Part shown: piece by piece, positions 8,232 through 17,052 of the stretch
Position numbering within the stretch: position 1 is the stretch's first letter
How the letters are laid out: each line of letters starts with the position of its first letter
Source of the DNA: JAEZDP01 sp964430855
GTDB lineage: Bacteria; Acidobacteriota; Vicinamibacteria; Vicinamibacterales; Vicinamibacteraceae
Direction of reading: 5' to 3'
NCBI GenBank assembly: GCA_964430855.1
Contig: CAYSHC010000028.1
Coordinates: forward strand, 1 to 42,906
DNA length: 42,906 nucleotides
Translations under genes and position numbers: made by a program
Notes under the pieces: model-generated
Seen by the model: the letters and a program-made list of their open reading frames with translations, nothing else
The model's database searches: none
Told to the model about the DNA's origin: nothing

Positions 8232-9578
8232 GTGCGCATGTTTCCCTGGCGTCGCCCCTCGTCGTCCGGACGCGCCGCCCGGAAGCGGCGGGGCTGGCCC
8301 TCGCGGATCGGGCGCGGCGCCGGCGCGCTCGTGGTCCTGTTCTTCGCCGCGACCGGCTTCCTGCACCTGACGCGCGGCACCGCCGTCCGGCACGTGACGG
8401 GCGTCGGGCTCGGCGACGGGACGAGGGTCGCCGTCACCGATCCGTCGTTCCTTGCCAATGTGCGCACGCTGGCCGGCGTCGAGGTGACCGACGGCCATCG
8501 CGTCGAACTGGCGCTCAACGGTGACGGCACCTACGAACGCCTGTTTGCCGACCTCGAGGCGGCGCAGCGGTCCATCGCGCTCCAGATCTACTACGGCAAC
8601 GGCGGGCGCCTCGCCGACCGCCTGCGCGACGTGCTCGTCGCGAAGGCGCGCGCGGGCGTCGACGTGTTCCTGCTCTACGACGCCTTCGGCGGCTCGGCGC
8701 TCTCGGCAGACTACCTCGACGCGCTCACCGACGCGGGCGTGCGCGTCGAGGCCTTCCGGCCCCTGTCGTGGGACACGCTGCACCTCATCCAGAACCGATC
8801 GCACGTGCGCGGTGTCGTCGTGGACGACGCCGTCGCGTGGACCGGCGGCTTCGGCATCGACGACAAGTGGCTCGGCGATGGCGTCACCGGCGACGGGTGG
8901 CGCGAGACGAACGTCCGATTCGAGGGTCCCGCCGTCGCGCAGATGCGCGCGGCCTTCTCGATGGCGTGGGCCGAGGCGACCGGCGTCCTGCTGACGGGCG
9001 ACCTCCCTGCACCAGAGCGCCGGGACGGCGTCCGCGCCGGCCTGCTGTTCACGACGCCGACGCCGGGCAGCACGTCGGCGGAGCGGTTCCTGGCCCTGTC
9101 GATCGCCGGCGCCACGCGGACGCTGTACGTCACCAGCGCGTACTTTGCGCCGGACGCCGCGTTCGTCCGGCTGCTGACCGACGCGGCACGGCGCGGCGTG
9201 GACGTGAGGATCCTCACCGCCGGGCCCGCCACCGACATGCACGTCGTCCGACTCGCCGGGCGTGCGTGGTACCAGACGCTGCTCGACAACGGCGTGCGGC
9301 TGTACGAGTGGCAGCCCACGACGCTGCACCCGAAGACCTTCGTCGTCGACGGGCTGTGGTCCACGGTGGGGTCGATGAACTTCGACAACCGATCGCTGGC
9401 GCTGAACGACGAGGCCACGCTCGTGGTCCACGACGCCGCGTTCGGCGGGCAGATGAACGAGGTGTTCGCGGCCGACCTCGCCCATGCGCGCGAGGTCACG
9501 GCCGGGGCCTTCCGCGAGCGGTCGTGGTGGCACGTCGTCGCGGAGCTCACCGCGTGGTCGTTCACGCGCCTGCTCTGA
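8232..9578 (+). CDS. Phospholipase D / cardiolipin synthase family protein (paralogue 2)
   Basis: A 448-residue paralogue of the protein at 1903-3171, alignable by eye over nearly its whole length (LTRGTAV, FGIDDKW, TPTPGST, YEWQPTTLH and GSMNFDNRSLALNDEATL are all shared). It adds about 25 basic residues before its single membrane helix (ALVVLFFAATGFLHL). Motif 1 is HVRGVVVD (H191), again Arg for Lys; motif 2 is canonical HPKTFVVD (H366). It likely acts on membrane phospholipids, as a cardiolipin synthase-like phosphatidyltransferase. GTG 8232 is chosen because it sits seven bases after TACAAT; ATG 8238 is in frame. It converges on the SDR gene with one base between stop codons. Confidence 0.87.
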   Translation: MRMFPWRRPSSSGRAARKRRGWPSRIGRGAGALVVLFFAATGFLHLTRGTAVRHVTGVGLGDGTRVAVTDPSFLANVRTLAGVEVTDGHRVELALNGDGTYERLFADLEAAQRSIALQIYYGNGGRLADRLRDVLVAKARAGVDVFLLYDAFGGSALSADYLDALTDAGVRVEAFRPLSWDTLHLIQNRSHVRGVVVDDAVAWTGGFGIDDKWLGDGVTGDGWRETNVRFEGPAVAQMRAAFSMAWAEATGVLLTGDLPAPERRDGVRAGLLFTTPTPGSTSAERFLALSIAGATRTLYVTSAYFAPDAAFVRLLTDAARRGVDVRILTAGPATDMHVVRLAGRAWYQTLLDNGVRLYEWQPTTLHPKTFVVDGLWSTVGSMNFDNRSLALNDEATLVVHDAAFGGQMNEVFAADLAHAREVTAGAFRERSWWHVVAELTAWSFTRLL

Positions 9579-9579
9579 C

Positions 9580-10347
9580 TCAGCCCCGCCCGAGGTACGG
9601 CATCTTCGTCGCCATCACCGTCAGGAACGGCACATTGGCATCGAGCGGCAGGCCCGCCATGTAGACGACGGCGTCGACGACGTGGCGCACGTCGAAGAGC
9701 GGTTCCGAAACGACGCGGCCGTCAGGCTGGAGCACACCGCCGGCGAAGCCCGCCGCCATCTCCGTCGCGGTGTTTCCGATGTCGATCTGCCCGGAGGCGA
9801 TGTCATGCGCACGGCCGTCGAGCGCGATGGCCTTCGTGAGTCCCGTGACGGCGTGCTTGCTGGCGGCGTAGGCAGCCGCATGCGGTCGCGGCACGTGGGC
9901 GGCAATGGACCCGTTGTTGACGATGCGCCCGCCCCGCGGCTGCTGCGCCTTCATCAGCGCGAAAGCGGCGCGCGCGCACAGGAAGGCGCCCGTCAGGTTG
10001 ACGTCCACCACCCGGCGCCACGTCTCGAGCGGGACCTCGTCGAGCGGCGCCGACGGCGCGCTGATGCCGGCGTTGTTGAAGAGGAAGTCGAGGCGGCCCG
10101 CGCGCGCGCGGACCTGCTCGAAGAGCTGCGCGACCGACGCCTCGTCGGTGACGTCGGTCGGAACGACGATGGGTTCACGGGTGTGCGGCGATGCCTGCCG
10201 CGCAAGCGTCGCTGTCTGCTCGAGCGGCTCGCGCCGGCGTCCCGCGAGCACCGTGGTCCATCCTGCCCGGGCAAGGCCGACGGCGACGGCGCGGCCGATG
10301 CCCGACCCGGCGCCCGTGACGAGCGCGATCCGTGCTGGGGCGTCCAC
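9580..10347 (-). CDS. SDR family NAD(P)-dependent oxidoreductase
   Basis: A 255-residue classical short-chain dehydrogenase. The cofactor motif TGAGSGIG lies about 12 residues from the start; NNAG follows, then the catalytic Ser in NNGSIAAHV and YAASK (Tyr and Lys). The Arg-rich AGRRREP loop after beta-2 suggests NADP preference, by family knowledge. The substrate cannot be read from sequence. Start GTG 10347 gives a compact MDAPARIALVTGAG opening and lies seven bases after a TACCGT box. Its first 16 bases overlap, head to head, the annotated start of the DenD-like gene. Longer upstream readings add arginine-rich sequence without homology. Confidence 0.86.
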   Translation of the reverse strand: MDAPARIALVTGAGSGIGRAVAVGLARAGWTTVLAGRRREPLEQTATLARQASPHTREPIVVPTDVTDEASVAQLFEQVRARAGRLDFLFNNAGISAPSAPLDEVPLETWRRVVDVNLTGAFLCARAAFALMKAQQPRGGRIVNNGSIAAHVPRPHAAAYAASKHAVTGLTKAIALDGRAHDIASGQIDIGNTATEMAAGFAGGVLQPDGRVVSEPLFDVRHVVDAVVYMAGLPLDANVPFLTVMATKMPYLGRG

Positions 10348-11381
10348 GACGCGAACGGTACCATGACCCTCCGAGGACCGTCCTGGTGACCGGCGCCGCC
10401 GGATTCCTCGGCGCACGTCTCGTCCGCGCGCTCCTCGACGCGCCCGCCGGCTGGCCCGGCATCGATCGGATCGTGGCCGTCGACTGCGAGCCGGGCGCGG
10501 TGCACGACCCGCGGGTCGAGACGAAGGTCGGCTCGGTAGCGGATGCGGCCTTCGTGGACACACTGCTCTCCGACGACGTGCGCGTGGTGTACCACCTGGC
10601 CGCCGTCCTGAGCGGGGGCGCAGAGGCCGACTTCGACCATGGCCTGCGCGTCAACGTGGACGCCACGCGGGCGCTGCTCGAGGCGTGCCGGCGTCAGGGG
10701 AACGCGCCGCGCTTCGTTCTCGCCAGCACGATCGCGGTGTTCGGCGGTCCCCTGCCCGCCGTGGTCGGCGACGATCAGGCGCTGCGGCCGCAGTCCTCCT
10801 ACGGCACGGCCAAGGCGATCGCCGAGCTGCTGGTGGCGGAGTACGGGCGCAAGGGGTTCGTCGACGCGCTCGCGTGCCGCCTGGCAACCGTCGCCATCCG
10901 CGCGGGCGCGCCAAACTCCGCGTTGTCCTCGTTTGTCAGCGGCATCGTCAGGGAACCGCTGGCCGGGTTGCCGAGCACGTGTCCCGTGCCGCTCGACACG
11001 CCGCTGTGGGTGAGCGCGCCGTCCACCGTCGTGCGCAACCTCCTGCACGCCGGGACCGTCCGCATCGCCGACGACGGGCCGCGCGCGTTCACGCTGCCGG
11101 GCGTCACCGTCACGCCGGGCCAGCTGCTCAACGCGCTCGAGCGGCATGGCGGCCCGGACGCACGTGCTCGCGTCCGGGTGGAGCCGGACCCGGCGATCGG
11201 CGCGATCGTGAAGACGTGGCCGGGGGCCTTCGACACGGCGCGCGCCGCTGCGCTCGGGTTCGAGGGCGACCACGACGCCGATCGACTGGTGGCCGAGTAC
11301 GTGGAGGAACGACGGGGTCAGATCCAGCCGAGCAGCCGCCCGAACTTCGACGCCCCGACTTCCATCCGGCCGCGGCCCTGA
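10332..11381 (+). CDS. denD: NAD-dependent epimerase/dehydrogenase, D-erythronate dehydrogenase (DenD)-like
   Basis: A 349-residue extended SDR. The Rossmann motif TGAAGFLG, then VVYHLAAVLSGGAEADFDHG, the catalytic Ser/Thr region STIAVFGG and YGTAK (Tyr, Lys), SSFVSGIVREPLAG and DPAIGAIVKTWPGAFDTARA match the DenD/Gne-like subgroup closely from memory. DenD oxidises D-erythronate at C2 in a four-carbon sugar-acid pathway, but partner genes (OtnK, OtnC, OtnI types) are absent here, so the reaction is a family inference. The start is uncertain: GTG 10332 is the only good in-frame start before the first beta strand and lies inside the divergent SDR gene. Its 3' end overlaps the convergent GGDEF gene by 64 bases. 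Confidence 0.82.
   Translation: MLGRPRRERYHDPPRTVLVTGAAGFLGARLVRALLDAPAGWPGIDRIVAVDCEPGAVHDPRVETKVGSVADAAFVDTLLSDDVRVVYHLAAVLSGGAEADFDHGLRVNVDATRALLEACRRQGNAPRFVLASTIAVFGGPLPAVVGDDQALRPQSSYGTAKAIAELLVAEYGRKGFVDALACRLATVAIRAGAPNSALSSFVSGIVREPLAGLPSTCPVPLDTPLWVSAPSTVVRNLLHAGTVRIADDGPRAFTLPGVTVTPGQLLNALERHGGPDARARVRVEPDPAIGAIVKTWPGAFDTARAAALGFEGDHDADRLVAEYVEERRGQIQPSSRPNFDAPTSIRPRP
10355..10364. promoter_or_regulatory. Possible overlapping divergent -10 boxes between SDR and DenD-like genes
   Basis: The GGTACC palindrome at 10357-10362 yields TACCGT on the reverse strand (10360-10355), seven bases before the SDR GTG, and TACCAT on the forward strand (10359-10364). No -35 boxes are evident. If the forward box is real, the DenD-like start at 10332 would lie upstream of transcription. 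Confidence 0.25.
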
Positions 11382-12427
11382 CTGGCCGCGTGCGCCGCGA
11401 GCGTCTCCACGCGGTGGAGGAAGTCGGCCGACGGCTCCGCGGCCTGGCGTTCCGAGATCCCCGAGCTGAAGGTGAACATCACGGTGCGCGTCTGGCCGTG
11501 CACCTCGTACTCGTACTCCGGCGCCATCCGCGCCTGGGCCTGGCGCACCGCCTGCGCGACGGCGCGCGCGTGCTGTCCCGCCACGACCGCGGCGACCGTC
11601 TCCGTGTCGAGCCGATGGACGACGGTCTGGCCCCCGAAGGTCGCCTGGATGAGTTGCGCCAGGCACAGCACCACGCGGTCGACGACGTTGGGACCGTGTT
11701 CGCTCGCGATGGCGTCGCACTCGTCGATGCGCAGCAGCACGAGCGTGCCGACTTCGGAGTGCCCGACCGCCTCGAGGCGCCGCTCGAGCGACGAGCGTCG
11801 CGGCAGCCGCGTGTTGCGGTCCTCGTCCTGGGCAGCCTCGACGTAGCGGCTCTCGATCTGCTTCATGTGCCCCGAGAGCTGCGCCAGGCGTGAGGCCTCC
11901 CTCGCTTCCTGCGTCCGGACCGTGCGCCGCAGTTCCTCGACCTCCCGTGACAGGGCACGCCGCAGCGAGCGGACGTCCTCCATCCGCGCCAGGTCGGCCA
12001 CGCGATCGCTGGTGCGGTGGATGTCGGCACGGAACACCTGGGCGTCGCCGCGCAGCGCGTCCACGAGCTCGCGCAGGAGCCTGATCACCCCGAACAGCTC
12101 GGCTTCGCGGCTGGCAACATGGCCCGCGATGCGCGCGTGCGTCTGCGAGGCGTCGCCGACGAGACGCAGGCCGGCATCGTGCAGGGCCTCTGCCGTCTCC
12201 GACGTACGCAGCCGCATCCGGCTCTGCCGCAGCCGCGATCGCAGGGGCTCGGCGGGGAAGTCGGCCTCTGCGGGCATCTGGGTCTCGAGCAGCGAGACAA
12301 GATCCTCGACGATGCCCACCAGCATGGGGCGTGCGTCGAAGGGCGCGTCGAAGCCCGGCTTGGAGAGGTCGAGTGCGATCGGTCGGCCTGACATGCGTAC
12401 CGCTCGGATAATCGACACCTCGTCCAT
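11318..12427 (-). CDS. Degenerate GGDEF domain protein
   Basis: A 369-residue soluble protein. Residues about 1-210 are mainly helical, with a likely coiled coil around DVRSLRRALSREVEELRRTV. From DRNTRLPRRSSLERRLEAV onward it follows the GGDEF (diguanylate cyclase) fold, including VLLRIDECDAIASEHG and a C-terminal FSSGISERQ strand. The active-site motif is not GGDEF: HRLDTETVAAVV occupies that place, so DTETV replaces GGDEF. Cyclic di-GMP synthesis is therefore unlikely; such proteins often act as GTP or c-di-GMP sensors or scaffolds. It converges on the DenD-like gene with a 64-base overlap. Confidence 0.8.
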   Translation of the reverse strand: MDEVSIIRAVRMSGRPIALDLSKPGFDAPFDARPMLVGIVEDLVSLLETQMPAEADFPAEPLRSRLRQSRMRLRTSETAEALHDAGLRLVGDASQTHARIAGHVASREAELFGVIRLLRELVDALRGDAQVFRADIHRTSDRVADLARMEDVRSLRRALSREVEELRRTVRTQEAREASRLAQLSGHMKQIESRYVEAAQDEDRNTRLPRRSSLERRLEAVGHSEVGTLVLLRIDECDAIASEHGPNVVDRVVLCLAQLIQATFGGQTVVHRLDTETVAAVVAGQHARAVAQAVRQAQARMAPEYEYEVHGQTRTVMFTFSSGISERQAAEPSADFLHRVETLAAHAASQGRGRMEVGASKFGRLLGWI

Positions 12428-12494
12428 GGTCTTTATCAGTGAGCGCCAGGCGGAGCGGTGTGCGTCCCCTCGGTGGCGTGTCAGGACCTTGCAG

Positions 12495-12500
12495 TAGGAT
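12495..12500 (+). promoter_or_regulatory. Possible -10 element (TAGGAT) before the propeller protein
   Basis: TAGGAT lies about 80 bases before the GTG at 12581, implying a leader of roughly 75 bases. No matching -35 hexamer is recognised, so this is weak. Confidence 0.25.
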
Positions 12501-12580
12501 GGTCGATGGCTCTCCGGCCGGCGGCTGGAGGGCACGGGCCCCGCCTTCGGTGTCCGTCGAGGATGGTTCGAGGGGGAGAC

Positions 12581-15500
12581 GTGCGACGCATCGAGTTCGA
12601 ACGAGGACTGGTGACTCTTGGGCTGGTATGCGGCATGGCCGCGGGGGCGTTCGCCCAGCCCACGGTTCGCGTGAGTGTCGGACAGACAGGGGAGCAGGCC
12701 ATCGGCGGCGGCTACTCGGCACGGCCCGTCATCAGCGCCGACGGCAGCGTCGTCGCCTTCGAGAGCCCGCTGGCCTCGCTCGTGAGCGGCGATACCAATG
12801 GCACCACCGACATCTTCATCCACGCCGGCGGGGCGCTCACGCGCCTCACGGCGGGTGGCACGCAGCTCGATTGCGCCGCCCAGCGTCCGTCGCTCTCGAG
12901 CGACGGGCGGTACCTGGCGTTCGACAGCTGCGCCACCAACGCCGACGCGCCCGACACCAACGGCGTGAACGACGTGTTCGTCCTCGATCGCAACACGGGA
13001 GTCATCGCCCGCGTGTCGATCGGCAGCGGCGGCCTGCACCCGAACCAGGGCAGCTTCAACGCGGCCATCAGCCCGAACGGGCGGTACGTCGCCTACATCA
13101 GCGCCGCCACCAACATCGTCGTTGGCGTCAGCGGCACGCAGGTGTACCGCTACGATCGCGACACCGAGACCACGGTGCTCATCTCGCGCGCCAGCGGCGG
13201 CGGCGCCGCCGGCAACGGGCCCGCGTCGGGACGTCCCTCCGTGTCCGACGACGGCTGGGTCGCGTTCACCTCGGACGCGACGAACCTCGTGGCCGGCGAC
13301 ACCAACGGCGTTGCCGACGTCTTCGTCGGCAACGGCACGACGACGGCGCGCGTGAGCATGGCGTCCGGCGGGGGGCAGCTTGCCGCGCCGTCGGGCAGCC
13401 CCAGCATCTCGCGTGACGCCAGGTTCGTCGCCTTCACCACGGCCGCGCAGGCCGCCCCGGGCGATACCAACCCGGTCAATGACGTCTACGTGCGCGACCG
13501 GAGCGCCAACCAGACGGTCCTCGTGTCGCGGACGCCTGGCGGGCAGGCCGGCAACGGCAGCAGCTTCGACCCGGTGATCAGCGCCAACGGCGCCTTCCTG
13601 AGCTTCTCGTCGCTGGCCACCGACATCAACGGCCCGTTCGACTCGGTCGTCGACGTCTTCCGTGCCTCGCTGAACCTGGCGGGCGGGACGGTCGCCGTGT
13701 CCGCTGTCACGCGGTTCAGCGTCGGCACCGGCACCACGACGGGCACCTCCACCGAGGCCTGGGTCGCCGACGACGGACGCGTGGTCTTTGCTTCGAACGA
13801 GCCGACGCTGGTCGCCGGCGACACCAACGGCGACACCGACGTGTTCCTCGCGACGGCGCCGGGCAGCAACACGCGGCTGACGCTGACGGCCGCCGGCCTC
13901 CAGCCGACGTACTCCGGCGCCAGCACGCGACCGCGTCCGAGCTTCACGGGCGCAACCGTCGCGTTCCTGTCGTCGTCCACGTCGCTCGTGCCCGGCGACA
14001 CCAACGGCACGGTGGACGTCTTCGTGCGCGACGTCGCGACGGGTGCCACCACGCGGCTGCCGGTGCCGAACGGGTACCAGGGCGTGAATGCCGACTGGGT
14101 CTCGATCAGCCACGACGGCCGCTGGGTGGCCTACAACCGCTCCGTGTCGTTCCTGCACGACCGGTCGACGGGCACCACCATCCCGGTGAGTGTCCCGGCC
14201 GCGGGCGGCACGCCCGTCCAGGCCGCGTCGCCCGTCGTCAGCGCCAGCGGGCGCTACGTGGCCTTCGTCACGCTCGCCGCACTCAGCCCGATCGACACCA
14301 ACGGCCTCGCGGACGTGTACGTGTTCGACCGCATCACGGGCACCACGACCCTCGCCAGCGTGACGAGCGCGGGCGGCGCCGGCAACGGCAACTCGATCTC
14401 GCCCGGCATCAGCGGCAACGGCCGGTACGTGGTGTTCCAGTCCACGAGCTCCAACATGGCGCCCGGCGACAACGACACGGCCAACGACATCTTCGTCCGC
14501 GATCTCGTCGCGGGCACGACGACGCTCGTGAGCAACGTGCCGGCGCTGCCGAACTTCGAGTCGCGCGATCCGGCCATCAGCGCCGACGGCGAGTACATCG
14601 TGTTCCTCTACCTCTCGACGCAGTCGACGGCGGAAGGCACCGTCCCGTCGCGGGTCTACACGGTGCGCCGCACCGCGCCCGGCAGCCCGCGCGGGTCGCT
14701 GAGCGCGCCGACCGAGGGGGCCGTGCTGAACGACGACTCGGCGTACGACCCCACGCTGAGCCTGTTCGGCCGGTTCCTGTCGTTCCGCTCGTACAAGACG
14801 GACATGTTCGGCGGCGACACGAACAACGCGGCCGACGTCTTCGCCCGGCAGATCCTCGATGCCACGGGCAATCCGCTCACGAGCCCGCTCGTGCTCGTGA
14901 GCGCCGCCAGCGGCGGCGGCACGGCGAGCGGAGGAGGCGGCTTCGGAACGGAGAATCCCGAGGTCGGCGGCAACGGTGACGCCGTCGCGTTCCAGTCGAA
15001 CTTCACCAACCTGGTGGCCGGCGACACCAACGGGATGGTCGACGCGTTCCTGCGGCAGAACGTGTTCAACGTCGGCGAGTGCGACTTCTTCGATCCGGCC
15101 TACGTGACCTGGCTCCAGGGCTTCGGCATCGATCCGTGCTCGGATCAGGGGTCGCCCTATGCCGATCCCGACGGCGACGGCTACACGAACGTCGAGGAGC
15201 AGACCGGCGCCGGCGGTGACGGCCACCCGACCCTCGGGGCGTTCACGCGCTACTTCGCCGAGGGCGCCACCAAGACGGCGGGGCTGAACTTCGACGTCCG
15301 GATCGCGCTCGCCAACCCGAACCCGTTCGCGGTGACCGGCGAGCTGACCTACCAGATGCCGTCCGGCGCCGCGGTGCCGGCGACGCCCTTCACGCTGGCG
15401 CCGTACGAGCGGACGACGATCGTGCTCGACCAGCAGCCGGGCATCGGCGAGAACGGTCCCGACGTCGCCTACGAGTTCGCGACGACGGTGAAGGCGACGG

Positions 15501-16624
15501 CGCCCATCGGCGTCGACCGGCTGATGGTGTGGGACAAGAACGTGTACTCGGGCCATGCCGAGGTCGGCGTGGTGAGCCCGTCGCGCATCTGGTACTTCGC
15601 GGAAGGCGCGACCATCGCCGGGTTCCAGCTGTTCTACCTGCTGCAGAACCCCAACGCCGAGGCCGTGACCGTGCAGGGCACCTACCTGCTCGGCACGGGC
15701 CAGACGTTCACGAAGAACTACGTCCTGCCGCCGAACAGCCGCACCAACGTGTGGGCCAACGTCGAGCAGATCGGCGGCACGATGCCGCTCGCCTCGGCCG
15801 AGTTCTCGGCGGTGTTCCAGGTGACGGCCGGTCCGCCGATCATCGCGGAGCGCGCCATGTACCAGGGGCAGTCGCCGCTCTTCAAGGCGGGCCACGAGAG
15901 CGCGGGCATCACCGAGCCCGCCACCGAGTGGTTCCTCGCCGAGGGCAACGCGGGCGAGTTCTTCGACAACTTCGTGCTCATCGGCAACCCGACGCAGTCG
16001 GCGGCCCTCGTCGAGGCGGAGTTCATCGTCGGCAACCCGGCGACGATCTACACGAAGCAGTACGTCGTGAACCCGATGTCGCGCTTCAACATCTGGGTGG
16101 ATCTCGAGGAGCTGGCACCCGGCGTTCGCCCGTTCGCGCAGGGGAACACCGACGTGTCGATTCGCCTGCGCTCGCTCAACCTCGTGCCGCTCATCGTCGA
16201 GCGGGCGATGTGGTGGGCCGGCGACCCGGGCGCCTGGTACGAGGCGCACAACTCGCCCGCGGCCGCGCGGACGGCGCCCCGCTGGGTGCTCGGCGAGGGC
16301 GAGGCGGGAGGTCCGCTGAACTGGCAGACCTACATCCTCGTGGCCAACACGGGCGACACGGCCGGTCCCATCCGGCTGCGCCTGCTCGTGCCGGGCGGCG
16401 GTGACTACGTGGTGCAGCGCAACATGGCGGCGCGGTCGCGCCGGACGTTCCCGCTGCCCGAACTGCTGGCGGAAGTCGGCCTGCCTGAAGACCTGGCGGC
16501 CGGCGTGCTCGTCGAGTCTGCCGGGCCGCCGCTCCAGCTGGTCGTCGAGCGCGCGATGTATCGCAACGCGAACGGCGTGACGTTTGTCGTCGGGACGAAC
16601 GCGCCGGGCACGCCGCTCCCATGA
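12581..16624 (+). CDS. Large exported PD40-type beta-propeller protein with four C-terminal AEG modules
   Basis: A 1347-residue secreted protein. GTG 12581 follows a strong AGGGGGAG ribosome binding site and opens a signal peptide ending GMAAGAFA-QP. Residues about 40-830 contain some 14 repeats of roughly 55-60 residues, each with a PD40-like strand (SSDGRYLAFDS, SPNGRYVAYIS, SGNGRYVVFQS) and most with an Asp-rich loop such as GDTNGVADVFV. Fourteen repeats would fit two seven-bladed propellers. A calcium-type loop DPDGDGYTN lies near residue 862. Four modules of 113-118 residues follow, starting at about 891 (YFAEGAT), 1004 (WYFAEGAT), 1117 (WFLAEGN) and 1235 (WVLGEGE), resembling beta-sandwich repeats of surface proteins. 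No enzyme site is seen. A binding or surface role is inferred. Confidence 0.85.
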   Translation: MRRIEFERGLVTLGLVCGMAAGAFAQPTVRVSVGQTGEQAIGGGYSARPVISADGSVVAFESPLASLVSGDTNGTTDIFIHAGGALTRLTAGGTQLDCAAQRPSLSSDGRYLAFDSCATNADAPDTNGVNDVFVLDRNTGVIARVSIGSGGLHPNQGSFNAAISPNGRYVAYISAATNIVVGVSGTQVYRYDRDTETTVLISRASGGGAAGNGPASGRPSVSDDGWVAFTSDATNLVAGDTNGVADVFVGNGTTTARVSMASGGGQLAAPSGSPSISRDARFVAFTTAAQAAPGDTNPVNDVYVRDRSANQTVLVSRTPGGQAGNGSSFDPVISANGAFLSFSSLATDINGPFDSVVDVFRASLNLAGGTVAVSAVTRFSVGTGTTTGTSTEAWVADDGRVVFASNEPTLVAGDTNGDTDVFLATAPGSNTRLTLTAAGLQPTYSGASTRPRPSFTGATVAFLSSSTSLVPGDTNGTVDVFVRDVATGATTRLPVPNGYQGVNADWVSISHDGRWVAYNRSVSFLHDRSTGTTIPVSVPAAGGTPVQAASPVVSASGRYVAFVTLAALSPIDTNGLADVYVFDRITGTTTLASVTSAGGAGNGNSISPGISGNGRYVVFQSTSSNMAPGDNDTANDIFVRDLVAGTTTLVSNVPALPNFESRDPAISADGEYIVFLYLSTQSTAEGTVPSRVYTVRRTAPGSPRGSLSAPTEGAVLNDDSAYDPTLSLFGRFLSFRSYKTDMFGGDTNNAADVFARQILDATGNPLTSPLVLVSAASGGGTASGGGGFGTENPEVGGNGDAVAFQSNFTNLVAGDTNGMVDAFLRQNVFNVGECDFFDPAYVTWLQGFGIDPCSDQGSPYADPDGDGYTNVEEQTGAGGDGHPTLGAFTRYFAEGATKTAGLNFDVRIALANPNPFAVTGELTYQMPSGAAVPATPFTLAPYERTTIVLDQQPGIGENGPDVAYEFATTVKATAPIGVDRLMVWDKNVYSGHAEVGVVSPSRIWYFAEGATIAGFQLFYLLQNPNAEAVTVQGTYLLGTGQTFTKNYVLPPNSRTNVWANVEQIGGTMPLASAEFSAVFQVTAGPPIIAERAMYQGQSPLFKAGHESAGITEPATEWFLAEGNAGEFFDNFVLIGNPTQSAALVEAEFIVGNPATIYTKQYVVNPMSRFNIWVDLEELAPGVRPFAQGNTDVSIRLRSLNLVPLIVERAMWWAGDPGAWYEAHNSPAAARTAPRWVLGEGEAGGPLNWQTYILVANTGDTAGPIRLRLLVPGGGDYVVQRNMAARSRRTFPLPELLAEVGLPEDLAAGVLVESAGPPLQLVVERAMYRNANGVTFVVGTNAPGTPLP

Positions 16625-17052
16625 CCGACGCCGTGGCGCCGGTGTCGGCGTGGCGTTTCGTCTGGGGCGGCGGCCTCGCCGCCCTGGTCGCCACGCTGGG
16701 CAACCTCTGGTGGTTCGGTGCGTTCAGCCGGATGACCGGACAGCCACGGCCGGAGGTGATCACGCCGACGGCGATCGCGTTTGCCACGATCGCCTCGGTG
16801 CTGCTCGCCGCTGGCATCTACCTGCTGCTTGCGCGTGCGTTGCGGATCGCGACGCCGCTCTATATCGTCGGGGCGCTGGCCGTGGCCGGCGTCTCGATGA
16901 TGGCGCCGCTCGTGCCCGTGCTGCCCGATGGGCGTCCGGTGCCCGACGGCTTTCCCCTGCTGGCCATCCCCATGCACGCCTGGGCCGGCATCTGCGCCGC
17001 CCTCGTCGTGCCGGCGGTCGTGCACCTGCGGCGCGGCGTCAGTACTCGGTGA
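16621..17052 (+). CDS. Four-helix membrane protein of unknown function (DUF6069-like)
   Basis: A 143-residue integral membrane protein with four predicted helices, around residues 11-30 (FVWGGGLAALVATLGNLWWF), 48-70, 77-97 and 112-133. The arrangement, an early LGNLWWF turn and PMHAWAGICAALVVPA in the last helix, resembles the DUF6069 family, though I recognise it only loosely. Its ATG overlaps the stop codon of the propeller gene (ATGA), so it is translationally coupled to it. The stop overlaps the convergent asparaginase gene by 14 bases. Function unknown. Confidence 0.75.
   Translation: MTDAVAPVSAWRFVWGGGLAALVATLGNLWWFGAFSRMTGQPRPEVITPTAIAFATIASVLLAAGIYLLLARALRIATPLYIVGALAVAGVSMMAPLVPVLPDGRPVPDGFPLLAIPMHAWAGICAALVVPAVVHLRRGVSTR

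Noticed and set aside
8154..9533. Upstream extension of the AAC(3) reading frame to 9533
   Set aside because: The AAC(3) domain starts at about 8144-8153. The extension is antisense to the PLD gene and contains no domain.
9993..12722. A 909-codon reverse-strand frame across SDR, DenD and GGDEF genes
   Set aside because: Composition is Arg/Pro/Ala-rich without motifs, and it overlaps three supported genes in other frames.
11318..16249. A 1643-codon reverse-strand reading frame antisense to the propeller gene
   Set aside because: Only its last 369 codons (from 12427) are real protein. The rest is Arg/His/Val-rich low-complexity sequence mirrored from the forward-strand repeats, as expected in high-GC DNA.
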